Shown in pieces: positions 24,660 through 35,039 of a stretch of 64,000 bases of DNA. The notes beneath the pieces were generated by a model that was not told the DNA's origin, did no database searches, and worked only from the letters and a program-made list of their open reading frames with translations. Source of the DNA: Tubulanus polymorphus (lineage: Eukaryota; Nemertea; Palaeonemertea; Tubulaniformes; Tubulanidae); contig NC_134030.1 in the NCBI RefSeq assembly GCF_964204645.1, positions 9,980,278 through 10,044,277 on the forward strand. Reading direction: 5' to 3'. The first letter of the stretch is position 1. Every line of letters begins with the position of its first letter. A program made the translations under genes and the position numbers.

Positions 24660-26633
24660 CCCCTGCAGTTGACTGGTTCTGAATGGAATCATTTCAAGTC
24701 GTTTGGATGCATTTAAAGCAAAATCCAGTCACTTGTACATTCGGGATTAATGACGGATGAATTTGGATGTGCACTGCTTCTAGATTTAATTATATTTTTC
24801 ATTACGAAGTACTAGGTGCGCGTATTTGAAAGACCAGAAATCGATATGATCTGTGATACATTTTAAAACGTTGTGTTTTCCGTCCAGCTATGAGCGATCG
24901 TAGTTTAATGTTTTTATGATCAACTACGCCTCTCTGCAGCGTAGGTTTCACTTGTATTATCCCATTGTGCGTGAATATGGCATCATTGATCGGGTGTCAA
25001 GCTGGTGTACGTCGTTTTCATATTAGTAGTTACATAAGGGGATGTATCCTATGGGATTTTGACGATACCCAGCATCTACAACGAAATTGGTCCCCTATTA
25101 ATATTAACCGAAAGTGAAAACGGTAGTTTAAAGTGTTTGTGTGAAATGAAACGTATCAGTTTTATCAAAAAATCGTTGTATCAAAATTGTATGAAAAGAA
25201 ATGTTTGCTTGTATCCAATGTACGAAATACATCGAAACCTTGTGTTCTTGTAAAATATATATATATATATATATATTATACGACTTGATCGAAATTCTGA
25301 AGTTGGTTGTTTTTTTTTTTTGGTCACCATTTCTTGTAGGCTGAAGAAATATGAAAAACACAGCAAGGTGAAAAACCTATCCACGGTCATAGATTAAGTT
25401 ATATCCTCGGCACATTTTAATCACCAGGGGCCGGTTGCATAGTCATGGCTTAGACTTAAGACCAGTCTAAGACCAACTTAGTTCTATAGCCAATCTAACT
25501 ACTTAAGACCAGTCTTAAGATTTAAGACCACTTTTGGACTTACATCACGACTGTGCAACTGGCCCCGGAAAAACGGATGTCGGTCCGCGAACGCTCTAAT
25601 CAACGCGAGAAAAGTCATTTTCACTGAATTATTTCTCTATGTCGAAAAAATTATATTTGTTCTCTGATATTTTATTGTCAAAAACTCTTAAATCACCGGG
25701 AAAAATATATCTCGATGCATTTTTTATTAACGTGTATTAATTCTCACCCACTAAGCGGCGTACGCTCGATTTGATCGCTACGCATGCCCGCTTGTATCGG
25801 GCGTATTGCAGGCGAATTCGTTGGTGAACTCAATCGTGGCGATCGGGCGAAAAAATACGACCGTGTGCTCTTAGCTTCAGGGTACCTATTTAAAAAGGAA
25901 TAGTAGTAAAGCACATTGTAACACAATGATTCAGTGAAATATGGCGCCAAACGCCAACACGCTTGAGTTTAGAAAGCAATATGAAATTCGTGGTACATGT
26001 AGCATATGATGGACCACAAAACTCTCAAAACATACCGGTACATTTTTCACACCAAATGGGCCCTGTCCCGTTTTGCGCTGAATGCTATGTGGGTCACAGG
26101 GCCCGTTTGCGCTTGCGGCCCGATCGCATTACCCAAACTACCCTTTTCAAATTGCTGCCCTTAAGTGCCTATTCCAGTTTTTAGCTTCAAAGAATCCTAG
26201 ATCTGCCCATGAGTCTAGGGGTCATACATTTATTATACGTACGCATTGGGGCCGAGGGGTCTCCTTCATTGTTCGATTACTTGACATAGGCTTCGCCACG
26301 AACCGGCCATTATCGGGACTGGGTGAATGGTGGCCATGCTCGGCCTTGATCACTATTAATTTCGGACTAGGTCTCGTAAATTGCGGCCCGGTGGTTTTGA
26401 AATCAGCAAATCGGGTGGTGAGGCTAACCTGGCAACTGACTGAATCAGACTTGATCACAAATTAAAACTACCGTTAACTTGGAGTCAAATTCAACATTTG
26501 AAACGCGTCAGCAGTAAGCTATACAGATTGTAATGGATATTTCTAGCTGTAAACCGCGCGTGAGCAAATTTGAGAAATTGATAAATTCTGTGTTCATCCC
26601 AAACATATATACACCGACAGTTCATCAGAAACC
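24660..26633. other. Intergenic stretch between the ERICH2-like gene and a GPCR pseudogene
   Basis: No supported gene. It holds a short TA microsatellite near 25252-25276, a family E MITE at 25427-25566 and a fragment of the TTACGTACGC-ended MITE near 26218-26265. Confidence 0.6.
25427..25566 (+). mobile_element. MITE family E copy
   Basis: It has the ends AGGGGCCGGTTGCATAGTCA and TGTGCAACTGGCCCC and the internal CTTAAGACCAGTCTTAAG. It matches the inverted pair at 10552-10811. Confidence 0.75.
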
Positions 26634-27765
26634 TCATTTAGAACAGGCTTTCCTTAGAATATCAACGGACGACTTTCTGAATTTGTCATGTGTCACACAA
26701 TATATAATGAAATTAACTGACGAATCAATGATAGAAAATGCCAAAGCTATTTGTCTAAAACCAACATCCAATTTAAGTAAAATACGAAACATGGCGTCTA
26801 ACCGATCGAGAAAACCAAAACCTTCACAAATAATAAACAATAAAACTACCGATAAAACCATCCTTAAAACCCTCATTTCCCTTCTAGACGATTCATCAGT
26901 TACGCCGAGCTTTGAACGTCGAGTAACCCGACGGTAAAATATCACCGAAATAAGAATTAAATTGATAAATGCTAAAAAGCACCCAAGTGGAAACGCGGCA
27001 GTAAGGTACAGAAAGATAATCGGCTCAGAAAGTCCAGAATTTTAAAGCAAAAGACTTCCGGATTATGGTGGTACGATGCAAAATGTATGGCCAATGGTCT
27101 GGACAGTTCAGGAATCCGATATGTCGTCTGGTTATAAACTGACAAAAATGTCCAGAAAATGCAACCAATGAAATAAACAACATCGCATATTTGGAGATCA
27201 AATGTTTGGGGGATCGCTCTAGACTGAGTCTCAGTACAGCGCACCAGTTACGTGTCATCTGAAATATATAGAAAAACGGCAAAGAAATTGAAATAAAGAT
27301 CAATCCGAAACTCCAGTCATCTACGCGAAATAATAAATCACCCAAAACGGTGTAAATATACGCAGTTCTAAGCGGATAAAGAATGAACGCAGCGATCATA
27401 AACAAAAGATCGTTCAAAGCGAGAATTTTGATGAGAAAATAAACATCAGATTTAAATTGTTTTAGAACTAACAACGTGAATGCGTTGAATGTTAAACCCA
27501 GTACCGACGCCGGTAGATAACATCCCAAATACATTAAAACATTGAATTCTAATTTGGTTTTAACCGGGTAAGTTAGACCTTTCTGACACAAGTTGAGCTT
27601 CAAAGTTGGGCCGCTCCCAGTCGTAACAGAACGAGAGATGTCATCGAACATCTCCAGCGATATGAAAGCTCTGCTAGACTTTTCTATTGTTCTATTATTT
27701 GCCTCCGGTCGAATCGTCCCTAATTGAAGCGTAAATTGGACGTAGATTCTTCGCCGTTTCATCAC
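26634..27765 (-). pseudogene. Rhodopsin-like (FMRFamide-receptor-type) GPCR with a frameshift
   Basis: The single-exon frame starts MMKRRR. It has an N-glycosylation site (NNRT), TM1 with GLTFNAFTLL, TM2 with LALNDLL, and TM3 ending TRNWCAVLRLSLERS, where ER replaces DRY. TM4 follows. The frame then stops at TGA 27025-27027 in extracellular loop 2. The next frame opens within about 15 bases and carries TM5 (FLYLTAAFPLG), the third loop, TM6 (VLSVVLLFIICEG) and TM7 with NFIIY in place of NPxxY, ending at 26634. A one-base indel near 27028-27043 therefore splits an otherwise complete receptor of roughly 380 residues. The TRNW/ER pattern fits the large invertebrate peptide-receptor-like family. 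The ligand is unknown. A sequencing error would make this an intact gene. Confidence 0.75.
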
Positions 27766-28106
27766 GCCGGCCCGGTTTGATTCTCTGCCATAGAATTGTC
27801 ACCCGCTGTAATTTATCTAACAAAAGACTCATAAACTAGGCGTCCACGATTCAATTCATACGACAAACTTTTTTCGCATTTCATCATTTCTCTGGTGCAG
27901 TGTCTGAAAACAGCGCCAGGCATTGTGTCGACGTACTAACCTTAAATAGATTTTGAGTAGTTTGCATTTTTCATTAACTCGAAATAGAATTTGCAAACCT
28001 TCAAATTACATAAGACTCCGAGGTAATTAACCGAGCGAATCTTTCGTCCACAATTATAAATCCACAGATCATATCAAATGTTTTTGACGTTTTTGGCGCA
28101 GGAGTT
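27766..28106. other. Intergenic, no feature seen
   Basis: Unique-looking sequence between the GPCR start and the foldback element. It should include the GPCR promoter, but no core element is evident. Confidence 0.5.
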
Positions 28107-28165
28107 ACCCCTGTGAAGCTGGCTCCCGGTTCCCGGTTCATTATTCGGCTCCCGATTCAAAATGC

Positions 28166-28457
28166 TTTTGAACCGGGAGCCGAATCGGGAACCGGGAACC
28201 GGGAGCCGGCTACTGGTTCAGCTCCCAATTCAAAATGCTTTTGAACCGGGAGCCGAATCGGGAACCGGGAACCGGGAGCCGGCTACTGGTTCAGCTCCCG
28301 ATTCAAAATGCTTTTGAACCGGGAGCCGAATCGGGAACCGGGAACCGGGAGCCGGCTACTGGTTCAGCTCCCGATTCAAAATGCTTTTGAACCGGGAGCC
28401 GAATCGGGAACCGGGAACCGGGAGCCGGCTACTGGTTCGGCTCCCGATTCAAAAGCA
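28166..28457 (+). repeat. Left tandem array of the foldback element (4 x 73 bp)
   Basis: Units start at 28166, 28239, 28312 and 28385 with almost no divergence. Each unit ends in CAAAATGC and contains an internal imperfect palindrome around AATGCTTTTGAA. Confidence 0.9.
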
Positions 28458-28999
28458 TTTTGAACCGGGAGGAAATCGTCACACGCGTGGTGTTAATTCA
28501 GACGTCTCGATTAGCCTGGTGGCCGAGGTCAAGGTCGCACTCATTTCAGCAGACATAGTTACGTAATTATGTTTACCTGCTGTCCGCAATAGAGTCGAAT
28601 CGAATAAGTAGCCAGCTTCACATTTTGCAATTGAGACGTCTAAACAACCATCTTATCTCTGCGCCAATGTTAGTGGTCTCACTGTTTTACCATGCAGCCG
28701 TGGTAACTATTGGATTAGAATTTTGTGTGCGCTCTCATTTCAAGCTATTTTCGGTTTAGGGATGAGAAAAATGTTCTTTTATGTTTTCTATGGAATTTGA
28801 TAGATAGGAAAATATTAAGTTTAATAGAATATTGAAGTGATTGTTTTTTCATCTTCGACAATGGATTTACCCTGCATGAAGGGTGATTTATACGGCGGGC
28901 AGAAAGCGTCTGTTTATTTTATATCTTACAATTTCATGGGCTTGCAGATATTGTTTTCTTGGGGATTCGATAACTTTCGTTAGAAACTTTCTCTCTTCT

Positions 29000-29025
29000 T
29001 AACCCTTTCAGTGCTGACTAATCAA
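29000..29025 (+). mobile_element. MITE family A end fragment inside the foldback element
   Basis: The sequence TTAACCCTTTCAGTGCTGAC matches the left end of family A. The rest of the MITE is missing. Confidence 0.55.
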
Positions 29026-29393
29026 TACCCTATAGCTCGGGAACAATCGATGGTTTATTGATTAAATGATTAAAGAGGCGAATAACATATGAAGAAGTCG
29101 ATTGGTGACGAGAAAAACGACCGAGCAATACGCACGTTCTTAAACCAAGTTATGTTATTAATAGACGCAGCTTACTGACGTATAGCTACATACAGCTGAC
29201 CGCGAGTCTCGCGGTCGCATACGCAATCGTGTTTACACGTCTGGATTGGCTCGCGCCACACCTGGCGATTTCTTGTCAAGGTCGAGGTCGAGTTTGTTTA
29301 TCAGCAGAGTAGACATAGTTACGTAAAATGTCTGGACTACGGCATAGTGTATACCAACGCCACCTGGCGAATAAGTAGCCAGCTTCACATTTT

Positions 29394-29790
29394 GAATCGG
29401 GAGCTGAACCAGTAGCCGGCTCCCGGTTCCCGGTTCCCGATTCGGCTCCCGGTTCAACAGCATTTGAATCGGGAGCTGAACCAGTAGCCGGCTCCCGGTT
29501 CCCGGTTCCCGATTCGGCTCCCGGTTCAACAGCATTTTGAATCGGGAGCTGAACCAGTAGCCGGCTCCCGGTTCCCGGTTCCCGATTCGGCTCCCGGTTC
29601 AACAGCATTTTGAATCGGGAGCTGAACCAGAAGCCGGCTCCCGGTTCCCGGTTCCCGATTCGGCTCCCGGTTCAAAAGCATTTTGAATCGGGAGCTGAAC
29701 CAGTAGCCGGCTCCCGGTTCCCGGTTCCCGATTCGGCTCCCGGTTCAAAAGCATTTTGAATCGGGAGCTGAATAAGGAACCGGGAACCGG
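29394..29790 (-). repeat. Right tandem array of the foldback element (about 5 x 73 bp)
   Basis: These are the same units as the left array, inverted. Small differences occur, such as AACAGCA in three units versus AAAAGCA in the outer ones. Confidence 0.9.
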
Positions 29791-30123
29791 GAGCCAGCTT
29801 CACAGGGGTGCAGGAGTTGGGAAAATGAACATTGCTGCAGAGTTCTGATACCACCACACAAAACCAGTCAGTCCCGCTTTCCAAACAAATCTAACCGGGC
29901 CGGATTCAGTGCGTTTTTGCAGAGCGGACTAGCAACACTAGCTTTTAACTGAAAAAAAATCAATTGGTTCCTATTTTCTAGAAGCTATCAATGAAAGTTA
30001 TCTATTCGAAAAGAACTTCTGGATAAACACTATCGAGATCTGATGAACCGCTGCCCGAGTAGTACCCAGTCGCACTTCTGGCGGCCCGCACAGGTGCCGG
30101 ACCGGTGCCCGCGGATCAGATGA

Positions 30124-30186
30124 AAGCCGAGGCCACTGGGCGATTTCGTCGGCGGACGAAATTGCCCAGTGTGTCTTCGGCTTCGG
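30124..30186. repeat. Imperfect hairpin (about 25-bp arms)
   Basis: GCCGAGGCCACTGGGCGATT pairs with AATTGCCCAGTGTGTCTTCG read on the other strand, around a short GGCG loop. Confidence 0.6.
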
Positions 30187-30217
30187 GACAGACATACTCA
30201 AAATCAATAAAAGTATG

Positions 30218-30365
30218 GCCTTCTCTTTCGGTCTTTTAGACCTTTTGAGCACTGGAATTCCACGTATATCCCACCTCTTTCGGTCTTTAGACCTTTTTTG
30301 AGCACTGGAATTCCACGTATATCCCACCTCTTTCGGTCTTTTAGACCTTTTGAGCACTGGAATAT
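30218..30365. repeat. Tandem triplication, about 52-bp unit
   Basis: Three copies of a unit beginning TCTTTCGGTCTTTTAGACCT and containing GAGCACTGGAATTCCACGTA. The minus-strand frame across it (29998-30474) has no domain and is probably not coding. Confidence 0.85.
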
Positions 30366-30714
30366 ACGGCGTGGAATTCAGGGCCCGAGACCGGCAGCGC
30401 CCCGTGGCGCGGCGTGCGCGACGCCCGGCCACCAGAGATGTCTGATAAATCGAAATATTTTGCAACAAAACCATAGAAATAATAAAACTTTTATCTCTTA
30501 AGTCACTTTTTTTGTATTATGTGATATTATCGCTTTTCCCCAGCCCACGCTTCGTAGCAATAACGTTTTATTGAATTGAATTGTTGATGCCGAAGCCGTG
30601 TTTTACTTGATTTGAATTGTGTTGAGTATTCAATACAATTCAATTCTCAACATTTCAAGGTCGTAGAGTTTAAAATTGCTGTGTAAAGAAAAAATTTTCA
30701 ATCGCGGCGAAAAA

Positions 30715-33700
30715 ATGCCTGGACTCGTGGATGAGACGAAATGCAAATTGAAGGAGCTAATGAACAAAAAGGAATCGATTGAAAGTGATATCAAAGAATT
30801 AAGTGAGGTTTTAGAGACGGTAAGTAGCCATGGTTGGTAGGAGCTAGTTAGTTACCTAATCCAAATCGTTGTTGGTGGTAGCTTTTTATAATCGGATGGC
30901 TTATAGTTATACCATCTGTGGTTTGTGAAAATATCCGATCGTGAAACTACACACAGGGGTCGAACTGCAGTTTGGGTCACCTATCCACTGGGTGGCGCTA
31001 GTGTTATTAAAGAATAGTGTTAGTTATGGTAAGGTTAGGTACATAACCGACCATTTAGGGACACCTAAACTGCAGTCATACCTAAAATACTAACTTTTGG
31101 GCACAGTAGACATAGGCCTAGTAGGAAAATTGTCGGACTTAAAATAGTGATGATTATTGTCCATTTTGCAGCAACAGAATGTTGGTATGGATGGACCATT
31201 AGTCAATGAAGAAAGATATCCCAGATCGGATATCGACGTGTATTCGGTACGCCATGCGAGACACCAAATAATATGTACGTATCAACCGATTGTTAAAATA
31301 GTGAGTACAGTGGAACCTCATCCCAAAGAACTGCAGGTCGAGAGAATCTGTTGTTGATCTAGCATCTTATGTCTATTTCAACGTAGCTTTAGAAGGCCAT
31401 CAATGATTTATACATCACACTGCCGTGTAGTCAGTAACCTGTCTGTGGTTTAGTTTCACGATCGGATATTTTCGCAAACCACAGTTGGTATAAGCCCATC
31501 CGATTATAAAAAGCTTACCACCAACGATTAGGTAAATAACAAACTGCCGTGTAGAGGCACTGAAAGGGTTAAAGTTAAGCAGTGGATAGTTGACATACTG
31601 ATAACCAGAAGTTCATTGTCACCATTGATAGAACACTGTGGGGTCATTCATTTATTACGTACGCATTAGGGGAGGGGGAGGGGTCAATGCAATTGCATAC
31701 TGTAATGCTTAATTTATATGAAAAAATAGCCGCTTTTGTGTACATGGGGGGAGGGGGGTTGAAAAATTCAAATATTATGTGTACGTAATAAATGAATGAG
31801 CCCACAGGGGTTTGACGCTACTAGAAAAGCGTGACGACCGTCTGATAATGATTGTTACGGACCAATTGTTTATCGAAACTTTATAGCGGATAAATAAACA
31901 ATATAAACACAAGGTATTTCCGTGATATTTTGAATTTATTCGCAGTTCATATTTAGCGCCATTCTCGCGAGATTATCAACAACCCGGAAATAAAATCCAA
32001 GCCCATCGTCAAACCCCTGTGAATGAGCCCTGTCCGTGTTGTGACGATGATATAAGAGAAATTCAAAAGTTAAATAGAGAATAAAAGTCCATTGTAATTA
32101 TGGTATTCATCCATTTGTTATCTTTAACCAACTGGCCGATGGGATTCAGACTCATTGGAATTATAATGCATATTGAATATATTGAATTCTTACATATGAT
32201 ACATGTAATAATGATAATATATTTTCTTATATAGCGTGGTTATAAAATCTTAACCACTGCGCTTAACATTCTAAAACTGCATTATAAAAAGTACAAGTTA
32301 GAAAATTGATCACCATAGGTGTTAGTAATAAAAAGAAAAGTTCTCAACAATGCAGGTTTGAGGGCAGAGACAGATGCAGACTCTCTTATGCTATGAGGTA
32401 GTTCATTCCAAAGGGTAGGAGCTAAATAGTAAAATGACCTCCCACCAAAAACCTTTTTTTGGCATAGATTTAATTAAAATTGTGGAATCGTTACCTCACC
32501 GGTATGAAATTTTCAGTTTGCAAAATTCGGATTAATTGTCGTGATCCGAGTTCCTTCTACAATGAGGTTCCGCGGTACAGTCACAAGTTGTGAGGTATTT
32601 TTTGGTGTCGTAACAGATTTTTTTTTATTTCCGCGAAAAAAGGTCTGCAAAACGATTTGAAAGCCGTCATGAAAGAAATCGAAGAAAATCTTCACAAACT
32701 TCACGCGGAAGCGAGAGAAAAGACGGTGGATAGCGGGGAAGAGCAGCGGATGGAGATCGGGGCATCGTCGCAGGATTTAAATGCATTCGCTCGCGTCGAT
32801 AGAGTGGATGAAGGATCGCCTGCCTCTCAATCGGTTAGTGCTTCGGTGTCAAACTTGTTGTTAGTTGCTCATTAGTTTTTCCGATGATTAAACCAGTCAA
32901 TTTGAGGCAGATCAGGGGCGGATCGAGGAAAATTGAGGGGCCGAGGTCCAAAAGGAATTTTCAGGTAAAGCAGCCATTTCATATCAGGATCCCACCCTTT
33001 TAAATGTGTCCGAAAATACGCAATTTCCGAAAAGATGAGTGTAAAATTTGCAGGTTTTAAATATCTTTTACTTGATGAAGAAAAGGGTGACCTCAATGGG
33101 AAGGCAGGAGTCCAGACCCCTGAGACCACCCTCTAAATCCGCCCCTGCAGATTTTCAGATGGGGCTTCTCTGCTGAAAAATTTTGAAAATCTATCTATTA
33201 GTCTCATTTTCATGGATGCAGAGCGTTTTAGGCACTGATCAACATCCGGATTAATTCAATCGGTCTCAAGTTGTTAATATTGAGCTGGGTCTACCTTATT
33301 ATTGTTAAGTTTAAAGCTTGTCCATCTGTTCCTTATTATACTTTGTTCGTTCGTATTTCTTTTAGGGTTTGCGAGTAGATGACAAGCTTCTCGAATTCGG
33401 ATCGGTTAATTCTACGAATTTCCAAAGCCTACAAAATGTGGCTACGGTGGTTCAACATGGCAAAGGGGTACGTAAATAGAAAGTCTTAATACATACTTAT
33501 GCAAAATGTGAAATTAAATGCTGTATCCTTGATATGATTATTGCGATTCAATTATTACAGCGACCTCTTAACGTGACTGTGATACGCAATACTGAAGTGG
33601 TTCACCTGGCTTTGACTCCAAACACTTGGACTGGACGTGGTTTATTGGGGTATGTAAAAGGTTTTGGCCCATTAGCGGTCTGAAACACAAACTACAGTCT

Positions 33701-34165
33701 ACCCTTTAGACATTCACACCATTATTGCCATTAATAACCATGTACTCCGCTAGATTTGACTTAAGTTATTGACGGTTTCTCTTCAACTTGACTGGTAGAC
33801 TGAATCTATCTCAGCATTTCAGAGTTATCGGTTATAAACAAAATCCACACAGTTGATGATTTTACAATTCGTTTTCAGACATTTTCCCGTTTTCACTATA
33901 CTTCATCATCAGATAAAATAAAAATAAAATCATAATGGTATACAGTAGTTAGAAATATAGACTATGGAAGTATAAAGACATTTTCTCTCAGAGCGGGAAG
34001 TGTATTTTGACAAATATAACCTACCAACAGATTGCATCATTTATGAAAAAGCGATTATTACAGGCTGGCCAAAGTGCCCCTTGGAACTCTTGTCTCTTCA
34101 ACAACTTACTGTGTATATTAATTATTTCCTATTTCAGATGTAACATCGTACCCATTACAAGGTGA
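30715..34165 (+). CDS. PSMD9: 26S proteasome non-ATPase regulatory subunit 9 (p27/Nas2 assembly chaperone)
   Basis: Six exons: 30715-30819, 31172-31274, 32643-32833, 33366-33467, 33561-33649 and 34138-34165. Phases join cleanly to give 205 residues, close to human PSMD9 (223). The family binds the C-terminus of the base ATPase Rpt5/PSMC3 and helps assemble the 19S base in the cytosol and nucleus. An N-terminal helical coiled-coil region ([20 protein letters not shown]) is followed by the family signature around [19 protein letters not shown], with [16 protein letters not shown] across the exon 2-3 join. A C-terminal PDZ domain begins at [13 protein letters not shown] and continues through [15 protein letters not shown]. 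The tail [16 protein letters not shown] is the conserved PSMD9 end. The acceptor of exon 3 has a purine-rich AAAAAAG end. Introns 1-3 carry several MITEs. Confidence 0.95.
30843..30965. mobile_element. MITE family B copy in PSMD9 intron 1
   Basis: It contains TAGTTAGTTACCTAATC, a degraded GTTGGTGGTA, TTTTTATAATCGGATGG and GTGAAACTACACACAG, the family B landmarks, in order. Confidence 0.65.
31401..31570. mobile_element. MITE family A right half, split by a family B element
   Basis: Family A sequence (ATTTATACATCACACTGCCG, then GAGGCACTGAAAGGGTTAAA) is interrupted by family B at 31431-31542. Confidence 0.7.
31431..31542. mobile_element. MITE family B, full-length copy with 12-bp duplication
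   Basis: The 112-bp element starts TCAGTAACCT and ends AATAACAA. It is flanked by ACTGCCGTGTAG at 31419-31430 and 31543-31554. It contains GTTTAGTTTCACGATCGGAT and AAAGCTTACCACCAACGATT. Confidence 0.75.
31641..31803. mobile_element. MITE with CATTCATTTATTACGTAC ends
   Basis: Inverted ends of about 25 bp (GGGTCATTCATTTATTACGT and its near-complement at the right) flank a G-rich core. Fragments of the same family lie at 24050-24105 and 26218-26265. It is located in PSMD9 intron 2. Confidence 0.7.
31804..32020. mobile_element. Mutator-like MITE with 10-bp target duplication
   Basis: The 217-bp element has perfect 14-bp inverted ends ACAGGGGTTTGACG, flanked by GAATGAGCCC at 31794-31803 and 32021-32030. 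It inserted at the right end of the neighbouring MITE. Superfamily assignment rests on duplication length only. Confidence 0.8.
32913..33147 (+). mobile_element. Short hAT-like transposon copy with 5-bp target duplication
   Basis: The ends CAGGGGCGGATC and GATTTAGAGG...: the right terminus reads AAATCCGCCCCTG. They are flanked by CAGAT at 32908-32912 and 33148-33152. It is related by its ends to 20424-21236 and lies in PSMD9 intron 3. Confidence 0.8.
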
Positions 34166-35039
34166 ATTCAATGAAGAAAAATCTTCTCCCCAAGATTGAC
34201 AATTTATTCTGTAAATCTATTCAATTAACTTATATTAAAGCCATGATCATTTCGTTTTATAAAACACGAATCTTGTTTTTATTATTGGACAGTAAGGTGG
34301 AAATCTGATCAAAATTTGTTAACCCGCTACTGCCCGTTTTACTATAGGTTCTTACTGGAGTTATTTCTATGTCACTTGTACTGGTCTTTAGCTGTGTGTT
34401 GAGCCTGGTCCCAGATAAGACCAGCTGAAGACAGTTCAGTGGTGATGATGCGTCTCCATGTGGTTTTGAGGGGGCCACGCCTACATCTACCCAGGAGGGG
34501 TCGCCATCTCTGTGCAATTTTTGGGATACGGGACTGACTCATCCTGAGGATGGTCCGAACCAGTTCAGTCTTCTACGCTCAATTTCAACTTATAGACTTA
34601 GGCTATAGTATTGGTCATTCTGAACAAATTCAAATTGGTTATCCTGTTGGGCCAGAATAGGTGACATGTTTTTCAAAGGCATCGATTGTGGAAGGCGTCA
34701 AGTTTGTCCGTGTCACTTTTGATGATTCGCCAACATTCCGCTCCTTAAAGAAAAACTGACTGCATATTGCTGTTACACAACCTCTTTTGTCTTGCGACTG
34801 TACAGCTGGGTGTTTAGAGACTAAGAAGACCCAAAATCAGTTAAAGATATCTTTCTTCATACTTTCCATACGATATAATTTATTTTAAATTTACATGCAT
34901 TATCATTATTTTTAATTTAGTAGCCTAGTTTCAAAGCAACAATTCCATTCATTAACATACCAGTAGTGAAAACTTTAAATATTCAAAAAAGTCACTCAAA
35001 AACAATAAGATTCAAAAATACATGTATTCTGAGCACATA
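34166..35039. other. Convergent intergenic gap between PSMD9 and SPATA20
   Basis: It holds the two 3' UTRs. ATTAAA at 34234-34239 is a possible PSMD9 polyadenylation signal and the minus-strand AATAAA at 34879-34884 a possible SPATA20 one. No other gene is seen. Confidence 0.55.
34879..34884 (-). promoter_or_regulatory. Candidate polyadenylation signal for SPATA20
   Basis: AATAAA on the minus strand about 155 bases after the TAA stop at 35040-35042. Confidence 0.45.

Larger units (their letters stand above)
28107..29809. mobile_element. Foldback-type transposon with tandem-repeat inverted ends
   Basis: The 1703-bp element is bounded by ACCCCTGTGAAGCTGGCTCC and its exact complement and flanked by the 9-bp duplication GCAGGAGTT (28098-28106 and 29810-29818). 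Each arm is an array of 73-bp units rich in CCGGGAGCCG and CGGGAACCGGGAACCGGGAG: about four units on the left (28166-28457) and about five on the right (29394-29790) in opposite orientation. The 73-bp period breaks any reading frame, so the peptide repeats seen on translation are not coding. The roughly 0.9-kb centre has no transposase. A 9-bp duplication with long composite ends fits Drosophila-FB-like or Mutator-related elements. Confidence 0.88.

Noticed and set aside
26533-26937. 134-codon plus-strand frame
   Set aside because: It is antisense to the TM5-TM7 part of the GPCR pseudogene, whose minus-strand frame has clear transmembrane and motif evidence.
29233-29608. Open frames encoding repeated NREPNREPGTGSRLL-type peptides
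   Set aside because: The 73-bp unit is not a multiple of three, so successive units translate in different frames, and the sequence is the inverted end of a transposon.
29998-30474. 158-codon minus-strand frame with KRSKRPKE repeats
   Set aside because: It is created by the roughly 52-bp tandem repeat and a hairpin; no domain, splice or start context supports a gene.
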